DNA from: Aurantiacibacter luteus
GTDB lineage: Bacteria > Pseudomonadota > Alphaproteobacteria > Sphingomonadales > Sphingomonadaceae
DNA: 64,000 bases
Assembly: GCF_001010945.1 (NCBI RefSeq)
Contig: NZ_LBHB01000002.1
Location: forward strand, 248,001 to 312,000
Reading direction: 5' to 3'
Shown here: one piece after another, positions 57,199-64,000 of the stretch
How the letters are laid out: the number at the start of each line of letters is the position of its first letter
Numbering within the stretch: position 1 is the stretch's first letter
Translations under genes and position numbers: made by a program
The notes under the pieces: model-generated
What the model saw: only the letters and a program-made list of their open reading frames with translations
What the model was told of the DNA's origin: nothing
Databases searched by the model: none

Positions 57199-57980
57199 GC
57201 TGGGACGACTATTTCGCCGAGGACGCCGGCGCCGCCGAGGCCGAGACGCGCGGCAAGGGACGCACGGTAACCGTCGGCTGGACGGTCAGGTGGCCGGGCA
57301 ACGGCGGCGCGATCTGGGCGCCGCCGAAGGCCTTCAGCCGCGCCGACCGCAAGGCCGCCAGCGCCAAGTCCATCCAGGCCTGCCCCGCCGCCATCGACTT
57401 CGACCGGCGGCATTTCGTCATCCCCTGCCCCGTCGACCTGACGCTGGAGTTCCGCCGCAACGCCCAGGGGCAGATCCAGCTCGTCGATGCGGACGGCGAG
57501 CAGTCGGCCATGCGGCCGCAGGGGCGCGCCAACCTGTTCATCGTCCAGCCGCCGGGCGAATGGCGCGATCCCGACCGCCCGATCATCCAGTTCACCGCGC
57601 CTTACGTCTTCGTGGCGGACGAGCCGTGCTACGTGGTGCAGGCCGCGCCCTATCTCCACTGGTTTCCCACCCCGCGCCCCGGCGTGCAGATGGGCGGGCG
57701 CTTCCCCGTGCACATCTGGCCGCGCCCGCTGGCCTGGGCTTTCGAATGGTACGATATTTCCAAGCCGCTGGTGCTGAAGCGCGGCGAGCCGTGGTTCTAC
57801 GTCAGCTTCGAGACCGAGAACCCGTCCGCCCGCGTGCGGCTGGTGGAGCAGGAGATGACGCCCGAGCTGGAAGGCTACCTCGCCTCTATCACCGACGTCT
57901 CGAACTACGTGAACCGCACCTATGGCCTGTTCGCCGAGGCGCAGCGGGCGCGGCCGGCAAAGCTCGTCAGGCCGAAATAG
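57195..57980 (+). CDS. conserved-looking hypothetical protein, 261 residues
   Basis: I do not recognise this family. The 261-residue protein has no signal peptide or membrane segment. It has an acidic N-terminus, then R-W-P-G-N-G-G-A-I-W-A-P-P-K-A-F, many aromatic and Pro residues (F-V-I-P-C-P-V-D-L, P-Y-L-H-W-F-P-T-P-R-P, W-P-R-P-L-A-W-A-F-E-W-Y), and E-P-W-F-Y-V-S-F-E-T-E. This looks like a compact beta-rich protein. The start overlaps nth by four bases, so it belongs to the oxidoreductase-nth operon and may take part in repair or redox defence, which is inference. Confidence 0.65.
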   Translation: MSWDDYFAEDAGAAEAETRGKGRTVTVGWTVRWPGNGGAIWAPPKAFSRADRKAASAKSIQACPAAIDFDRRHFVIPCPVDLTLEFRRNAQGQIQLVDADGEQSAMRPQGRANLFIVQPPGEWRDPDRPIIQFTAPYVFVADEPCYVVQAAPYLHWFPTPRPGVQMGGRFPVHIWPRPLAWAFEWYDISKPLVLKRGEPWFYVSFETENPSARVRLVEQEMTPELEGYLASITDVSNYVNRTYGLFAEAQRARPAKLVRPK

Positions 57981-58074
57981 CGCGGACGGTCGCCGTCGGC
58001 GTCCATTGAATAGCGTTGCGGGCAACAGGTTTCGCCTGTAACGAACAGACCCGTTCCACCGGAGAGAAAATTCC

Positions 58075-59193
<1,119 letters not shown>

Positions 59194-59256
59194 TCGATCC
59201 GGAACGGATGGATTTTCGGCCGAGAGTTTAACGGACCACTAAGGCTAATGCGCTAA

Positions 59257-59274
59257 CCCCGGACCGTTCCGGGG
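59257..59274 (+). promoter_or_regulatory. hairpin over the ribosome site of the diguanylate cyclase gene
   Basis: CCCCGGA (59257-59263) and TCCGGGG (59268-59274) pair as a 7-bp stem over CCGT. The only purine-rich ribosome site for the TTG start at 59284 is GGGGGAA at 59271-59277, so the stem hides part of it. It may limit translation of the cyclase, or be the terminator of ald without T tract. Confidence 0.35.
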
Positions 59275-59283
59275 GAAACATTC

Positions 59284-61032
59284 TTGCAAATTGCGCGGAA
59301 AATTCTGGCGATCATGTGCCTCTTGGCGCTCCTCGCCGTGCCCGCCGCGCAGTCCGCAAGCGCCGCGGACCTTTCCCTTGCCGATCCCGCCGGCCGCTGG
59401 GCCACGCCCGGCTCGATCTGCCATGCCGAGCTGCGCGCGGGCGAAAGCGAAGCCGCCGTGGCCGCGACCGCTTCGCGCTGGACCTGCGATCAAGGCGACT
59501 GGCAGGCCGATGCCGAAACCATGCTGCTGCGCTTCGACATGCGCGGGCAATCGGTCGCCGATCCCGTCCTCACGCTCTCGAACAGGTTGTTCGACAGCCT
59601 GTCGATCACGGCGGCCAGCGAGAATGGCAATCTGCGCCGCGAAAATATGAGCGCGGACGACCTTTCTGTATCCAGCCCGGTCTGGCGCTTCACCCACGCG
59701 GTCGCCGTCCCGTCCGGCAGGCTCTCGGCGATCATCGTTCGCTTCGACGGGGTGCAGATCGCGCCCCGTCTCGCTCCCACGCGTATTTCGGACGGACAGC
59801 CCAGCGTGCCCATCGCCACGCTCGACCAGATCGTGGCCGCCCTTCTCGCCGGGCTCCTGCTCGCGCCGATCCTGTTCGACCTCGGCTTCCAACGCGTGCT
59901 GCGCAAGAGCTTCCCGCTCTATCACGCGCTGTTCTGCGCGATGGCTGTCGTGCAGACCCTGGCGGTCAGCGGACTGCTGACGTTGCTTCTCGGCGTCGGA
60001 CAGGGCACGCAGCACGTCGTGGCGCAGCTCAGCTTCGACATGACCGTGGCAGCGGGCACCCTGTTTGCCGCCAGTTTCATCGAACGCGAGCAGCTGGGCG
60101 ATCGTGGCCGCACGATCCTGCGGGCCATCGCCGTGCTCGCCGTTTCGCTCGGCATCGCGCGCCTGCTGCTGGCAGACGCCCTGGGCGTGGCAGTGATGCA
60201 GATCTACTACGGCGGATACGCGATCTTCATCGTGGGCCTGTGCGCGGCGCTGGCGCGGCCGCTGCGCGGGGCGAGCCGGGCCTTGCGGTTCGTGCTGCTT
60301 TCCTACCTGCCGCTGCTGGCCATCGGCATCGCCCGCATCGGTTCGGCCCTGACGACGAACATGGCCGATACCCTGCCGATGGTGCAGGCGCAGCACCTCG
60401 CACTCGCCTGGCAGATCACCGTCAGCGCCTTTGCCGTCGCCGACCGGTTCATGACTCTCAAGCGCGAGCGCGACAGGGCGCGCACCGCGGCCGAGGTGGC
60501 GGAGCGCGCGTCCGAACGAGATCCGCTGACGGGTCTGCTCAACCGGCGCGCGTTGCAGCGCAAGTACGCTGCACTGCGGGAGGAAGGGTTCACTACCCTG
60601 GCGGTGCTCGATCTCGACCACTTCAAGCGTGTAAACGACCGTCACGGCCATACCGTGGGCGACCAGGTGCTGAAATGCGTTGCCGAGGCTATCACCCCGT
60701 CGCACGGCGATACGATGGCCTTTCGCATGGGCGGCGAGGAATTCGTATTGCTGCTGCGCGGCGAGGATGCGCTATGCCGGGCCGAGGCCAAGCGCCGCTC
60801 CATCGCCGAGCGCATCGCCGAAAGCGGCCTGGTGGACACAGCCGTTACCGCCAGCATGGGGCTTGTCGAAGTGCCGCCCGGGACGCTGGCCGACACCGGG
60901 TTCGACGCGCTGTACGAACGCGCCGACCGATTGCTTTACGAGGCAAAGGCCGCCGGGCGCGACCGCACGATGTCCGAACGCCTGCGCGTGTTCCATCCGC
61001 GCCGGGGCGAGGACCGGCGCATCGCCGCCTGA
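59284..61032 (+). CDS. diguanylate cyclase with periplasmic sensor and seven membrane segments
   Basis: A 582-residue protein. Residues 1-27 are a signal peptide (ending S-A-S-A-A), residues about 28-175 a periplasmic domain with two Cys, then seven hydrophobic segments between about 185 and 395 as in the 7TMR-DISM type, and a GGDEF domain from about 415. The cyclase part shows R-D-P-L-T-G-L-L-N-R-R-A-L, L-D-L-D-H-F-K-R-V-N-D-R-H-G-H-T-V-G-D and the active-site G-G-E-E-F, so it should make cyclic di-GMP. No inhibitory R-x2-D was seen before G-G-E-E-F. The start is TTG; no better one is in frame. Confidence 0.88.
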   Translation: MQIARKILAIMCLLALLAVPAAQSASAADLSLADPAGRWATPGSICHAELRAGESEAAVAATASRWTCDQGDWQADAETMLLRFDMRGQSVADPVLTLSNRLFDSLSITAASENGNLRRENMSADDLSVSSPVWRFTHAVAVPSGRLSAIIVRFDGVQIAPRLAPTRISDGQPSVPIATLDQIVAALLAGLLLAPILFDLGFQRVLRKSFPLYHALFCAMAVVQTLAVSGLLTLLLGVGQGTQHVVAQLSFDMTVAAGTLFAASFIEREQLGDRGRTILRAIAVLAVSLGIARLLLADALGVAVMQIYYGGYAIFIVGLCAALARPLRGASRALRFVLLSYLPLLAIGIARIGSALTTNMADTLPMVQAQHLALAWQITVSAFAVADRFMTLKRERDRARTAAEVAERASERDPLTGLLNRRALQRKYAALREEGFTTLAVLDLDHFKRVNDRHGHTVGDQVLKCVAEAITPSHGDTMAFRMGGEEFVLLLRGEDALCRAEAKRRSIAERIAESGLVDTAVTASMGLVEVPPGTLADTGFDALYERADRLLYEAKAAGRDRTMSERLRVFHPRRGEDRRIAA

Positions 61033-61039
61033 CGCGCGT

Positions 61040-61456
61040 TCAGGCCGGCATCCAGCCGCCCGCCGGCATGAACGGTGCCGCGACCTCGCTCGGCACACGC
61101 AGCAGCTTGCCGCTGGCCTTGTCCACCATCGCCCAGGTCGTCACCGCGCGCACCAGCTCGCGGCCCTTCTCGTCGGTGGCGGTGAAATAGCGGTCGAAGC
61201 GCGCCCCGCGCGGGCCTTGGCGGATTTCCGTGGTGGCGGTGACTGTCGCGCCCTCGGTCACATTGGCGCGGTAGTCGATCTCGTGCCGGGTCACGACCCA
61301 GGCATAGGCCTCGATGTCCTCGGGCCGGGCAATGGCCATCCAGTGGGCGACGGCGACCTCCTCCATCCAGCGCACATAGACGCCGTTGTTGACGTGGCCG
61401 TTGGCATCGATGTGCTCCGGCCCGGCGAGGAAGGTGAGTGTATGGGTGTTGCTCAT
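61040..61456 (-). CDS. acyl-CoA thioesterase, 4HBT type
   Basis: A 138-residue hotdog-fold protein with the catalytic block I-D-A-N-G-H-V-N-N-G-V-Y-V-R-W-M-E-E near residue 15 (Asp and the G-H-V-N-N), followed by R-H-E-I-D-Y and A-T-T-E-I-R-Q-G. Members cleave small acyl-CoA thioesters such as 4-hydroxybenzoyl-CoA. Its ATG overlaps the TGA stop of the DUF2939 gene by four bases. Confidence 0.88.
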   Translation of the reverse strand: MSNTHTLTFLAGPEHIDANGHVNNGVYVRWMEEVAVAHWMAIARPEDIEAYAWVVTRHEIDYRANVTEGATVTATTEIRQGPRGARFDRYFTATDEKGRELVRAVTTWAMVDKASGKLLRVPSEVAAPFMPAGGWMPA

Positions 61457-61971
61457 CGAATGCGCTCCGTAAGCTGAATTTCCACCAGCACCCATCCCAG
61501 CCCATCGCGCCGGAAACGGTAGCGGTTGCCTCCGGGGCGGTCCGCCGGGATGGCGGTAAAGGAATCGAGGCCGCCGCGCTCGACCGACCAGTTCTCGGTA
61601 GTTTCGAGCGCGCGCGGCATGAAGCCTGCGGGATCGTCCTCGATTAGACCGTCCGGCAATCCCTCGCCCGCAGCGAATTGCCATTGGCCATAGGGTTCGA
61701 GCACCAGCAAGCGAACACTGCGCGGATGGGATAGGGCATCGAGCAAGACCTCGCGCGTGATCGGCGGGGGCAGGCCATGCGTGCTCGGCTCGGTCTGCCG
61801 CGCAAAGGCTGCGCGCAGCGCGAGGCGATCGTAGAGGGCGGCTATGTCGGCGGGATCGGCGTCAGGTTCGCTGAGCGCGGCGAGCGCGAGCCGCGGGGAA
61901 AGGACGTACCACGTCCCGGCCACCATGCTCGCGATTGCGGCCAGGACAACAATGACCCGGCCAGGTTTCAA
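61453..61971 (-). CDS. DUF2939 family protein, membrane anchored
   Basis: A 172-residue protein with one N-terminal membrane segment (about residues 5-25) followed by L-S-P-R-L-A-L-A-A-L-S-E-P-D-A-D-P-A-D-I, which is the DUF2939 landmark. The start is TTG at 61971, overlapping the TGA stop of the peptidase gene. It sits in a minus-strand operon peptidase-DUF2939-thioesterase with 4-base junctions throughout. The family has no known function; the soluble part should lie in the periplasm. Confidence 0.7.
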   Translation of the reverse strand: MKPGRVIVVLAAIASMVAGTWYVLSPRLALAALSEPDADPADIAALYDRLALRAAFARQTEPSTHGLPPPITREVLLDALSHPRSVRLLVLEPYGQWQFAAGEGLPDGLIEDDPAGFMPRALETTENWSVERGGLDSFTAIPADRPGGNRYRFRRDGLGWVLVEIQLTERIR

Positions 61972-64000
61972 TCCTCGACCCCCAGCTGCCAGAGGATGAA
62001 GGCCACCTCTTCTGCCGTCTCGCGCAGGCCTTCCCAGCGGCCCGACTTGCCGCCGTGGCCGGCGCCCATGTTGGTCTTCAAGAGCATCACGTTGTCGTCG
62101 GTCTTCAGTTCGCGCAGCTTCGCGACCCACTTGGCGGGCTCCCAGTAGGTGACGCGCGGATCGGCGAGGCCGGCGGTCACCAGCATCGGCGGATAGGTCT
62201 GCGGGCTCACGTTGTCGTAGGGGCTGTAGCTGGCGATGTGCTCGAAGGCGGCCTTGTCCTCGATGGGATTGCCCCATTCCGGCCATTCGCCCGGCGTCAG
62301 CGGCAAGGTCTCGTCGAGCATGGTGTTGAGCACGTCCACGAACGGCACGTGCGCGACCACCGCCCCCCACAGCTCGGGTGCCTGGTTGACCACCGCGCCC
62401 ATCAGCTCGCCCCCTGCCGAACCGCCGCTGGCCGAGATCCGTCCCTCGCTGGTGTAGCCCAGTTCGATCAGCCCGCGCGCCACGTCGACGAAATCATTGA
62501 AGGTGTTGGTCCGCGCCGCCAGCTTGCCACCGAGATACCACTCGCGCCCCAGGTCGTCCCCGCCGCGGATGTGCGCGATGGCGTAGGCGAAGCCGCGATC
62601 CACCAGGCTGAGGCGCGAGGTGGAAAAGCCCGGCGGCACGGCATAGCCGTAGGCGCCGTAGGCGTAGAGGTGCAGCGGCCCCGGCTTCTGGCGATCCTTC
62701 CGGTAAACCACGCTGACCGGCACCTTGGCCCCGTCCCGCGCTTCGATTTCAACCCGGTCCACCGCGTAGAGCGAGGCGTCGAAGCCGCTGGGGATCTCCT
62801 GCACCTTGCGCACCGTCAACTGCCGGCTGGCCACGTCATAGTCGTAGACGGTGTCGGGCGTCACCATCGACTGGTAGCCGAGGCGCAGCGTGTCCGTCGC
62901 CCACTCGGCATTGCTGCCGAGTCCGGCAGTGAAGCTCGCTTCGGGAAATTCGATGGTCTCGATGCGCGCCGGATCGTCGTAATAGCGCACCTCGGTCCGG
63001 TCGAGCCCAGCCAGCCGCCCGTCGACGACGTAGAAATCCTGGAACAGGTCGAAGCCGGTGATGTAGAACGCGTCCGATCCCTCGATCAGCGTCGTCCAGT
63101 CGGCTGGCGCAGCCAGCGGCGCGGTGGCGAGGCGGAAGTTGACGTGGGTGTCGTTGGCAAGGACGAACAGCGTCTCGCCGTGAATGTCGACGTCGTATTC
63201 GACGCCCTTCTCGCGCGCCCGCACCAGCAGCGGCTCGGCGAAAGGATCGGCGATGGGCAGCAGGCGCACCTCGCTCGTCTCGTTGTCGCCGGCGGAAAGG
63301 ACCAGCCACTCGCGGTTCGACGAAAGGCCGAGCGAGGCGGTGAAGCCCAGCTGCGGCTCGTGGTAGATCTCCACGTCCTCGCTCTCGTCGGTGACGAGGC
63401 GGTGGACGAACAAGCGGTCCACCCGCCATTGCTCGTTGGCGCGGCCGTAGACGAGCATGGTGTCGTCCGCCGCCCAGATCAGCGAGGTGTTGGTCCTGGC
63501 GATGGTGTCGGGCAGGTATGCGCCGGTCTCGAGATCGACGATCCGCACGTCGTAGTATTCGCCGCCGGTGGTATCGACCGAATAGGCGAGCAGCCGCCCG
63601 CTCTCGCTGACCGATATGTCGCGCAGGGAGAAATACTCGTGCCCCTCGGCCAGCGCGGGGGCGTCGAGGATAAGCCGGCGCTCGTCGGTGCCGACCGGTC
63701 GGCGGTAGAACTTGCGGTACTGCCCGCCTTCCTCGAATTCGGACCAGTATTCCCACTCGCCATCCTTGTAGGGGACCGTGGAATCGTCCTCCTTGATGCG
63801 CGCCCGCATCTCGGCGAACAGCGCGTCGACCAGCCCCTTGTGGGGCGCCATCTCGGCCTCGAAATAGGCGTTCTCCGCCTTGACGTAGGCCAGCACCTCC
63901 TCGTCCGTCACCTCGGGATAGCCGGGATCGCGCAACCAGGCGTAATCGTCGGTGATTGTGATGCCGTGATGGGTGGTCGAGACGGGCCGTTTCGCAGCCA
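61968..64000 (-). CDS. S9 family oligopeptidase B-like peptidase (cut by right edge)
   Basis: The frame is open to the right edge, so the first residues are missing; more than 670 residues are present. It is an S9A serine peptidase that cuts after basic residues in small peptides. The N-terminal part reads T-D-D-Y-A-W-L-R-D-P-G-Y-P, then a seven-bladed propeller, then the catalytic domain with the nucleophile in G-G-S-A-G-G-E-L-M-G, the Asp in A-D-P-R-V-T and the His in G-A-G-H-G-G-K-S-G-R. No signal peptide can be judged. Its stop overlaps the next gene's TTG start. Confidence 0.9.
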   Translation of the reverse strand, partial: AAKRPVSTTHHGITITDDYAWLRDPGYPEVTDEEVLAYVKAENAYFEAEMAPHKGLVDALFAEMRARIKEDDSTVPYKDGEWEYWSEFEEGGQYRKFYRRPVGTDERRLILDAPALAEGHEYFSLRDISVSESGRLLAYSVDTTGGEYYDVRIVDLETGAYLPDTIARTNTSLIWAADDTMLVYGRANEQWRVDRLFVHRLVTDESEDVEIYHEPQLGFTASLGLSSNREWLVLSAGDNETSEVRLLPIADPFAEPLLVRAREKGVEYDVDIHGETLFVLANDTHVNFRLATAPLAAPADWTTLIEGSDAFYITGFDLFQDFYVVDGRLAGLDRTEVRYYDDPARIETIEFPEASFTAGLGSNAEWATDTLRLGYQSMVTPDTVYDYDVASRQLTVRKVQEIPSGFDASLYAVDRVEIEARDGAKVPVSVVYRKDRQKPGPLHLYAYGAYGYAVPPGFSTSRLSLVDRGFAYAIAHIRGGDDLGREWYLGGKLAARTNTFNDFVDVARGLIELGYTSEGRISASGGSAGGELMGAVVNQAPELWGAVVAHVPFVDVLNTMLDETLPLTPGEWPEWGNPIEDKAAFEHIASYSPYDNVSPQTYPPMLVTAGLADPRVTYWEPAKWVAKLRELKTDDNVMLLKTNMGAGHGGKSGRWEGLRETAEEVAFILWQLGVED

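Overview
The window is a chromosomal segment of a high-GC alphaproteobacterium, most likely Sphingomonadales and probably Erythrobacteraceae. The protein sequences (an NrdA ending in a C-x2-C tail, the RimB/RimK pair, an isovaleryl-CoA dehydrogenase/methylcrotonyl-CoA carboxylase operon, HWE histidine kinase, short FtsK) fit that family. This placement comes from recognising protein families by eye, not from a database search. No tRNA, rRNA, CRISPR array, insertion sequence or prophage was found. Genes are dense, on both strands, and often overlap by 1-4 bases (ATGA, GTGA, TTGA or TGATG junctions).

Layout. 1-5 kb: the end of an arylamine N-acetyltransferase, a DUF2171 protein, a low-GC GIY-YIG nuclease, nrdA with a probable NrdR operator pair upstream, a small membrane protein and a TraB/GumN protein. 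5-12.4 kb: nadB, an unknown 338-residue protein, a coupled three-gene unit (GntA/YcgG-like heme N-hydroxylase, DUF1989 protein, TupA-like ATP-grasp enzyme), an ABC ATPase, a CHCC zinc-finger protein, a secreted protein and a DUF924 protein. 12.4-18.3 kb (minus strand): a TonB-dependent receptor, a 90-residue membrane protein coupled to a 47-residue peptide that resembles a RiPP precursor, two lipoproteins (one apparently frameshifted), a two-repeat secreted protein and an SRPBCC protein. 18.4-25.4 kb: a chaperone-usher type operon with usher, chaperone and four DUF4402-like subunits. 25.4-30.6 kb: rimB-rimK, a low-GC membrane protein, ftsK and a ThiE-like protein.

30.6-41 kb: YggS, a periplasmic protein, a PilZ protein, glnD, lgt with a MidA-like methyltransferase, an osmoprotectant ABC transporter (permease/binding-protein fusion plus ATPase) and an HWE histidine kinase. 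41-46.9 kb: the leucine-degradation operon (ivd, a PhnA-like protein, mccB, DUF3088), a lipoprotein, a PlsC-like acyltransferase and a membrane protein with Asp-rich repeats. 46.9-53.6 kb: gyrB, a lipoprotein coupled to a CDF transporter, a 27-residue membrane peptide, guaA and a low-GC DUF268 protein. 54-64 kb: a CHRD lipoprotein, two endonuclease III-type glycosylases around an Old Yellow Enzyme, an unknown protein, ald, a membrane diguanylate cyclase, a thioesterase, a DUF2939 protein and an S9 oligopeptidase cut by the right edge.

Most genes are housekeeping. The places that may hold something new are the GntA-DUF1989-ATP-grasp unit, the RiPP-like peptide with its coupled membrane protein beside a TonB receptor, the DUF4402 chaperone-usher operon, and the Asp-rich repeat membrane protein.
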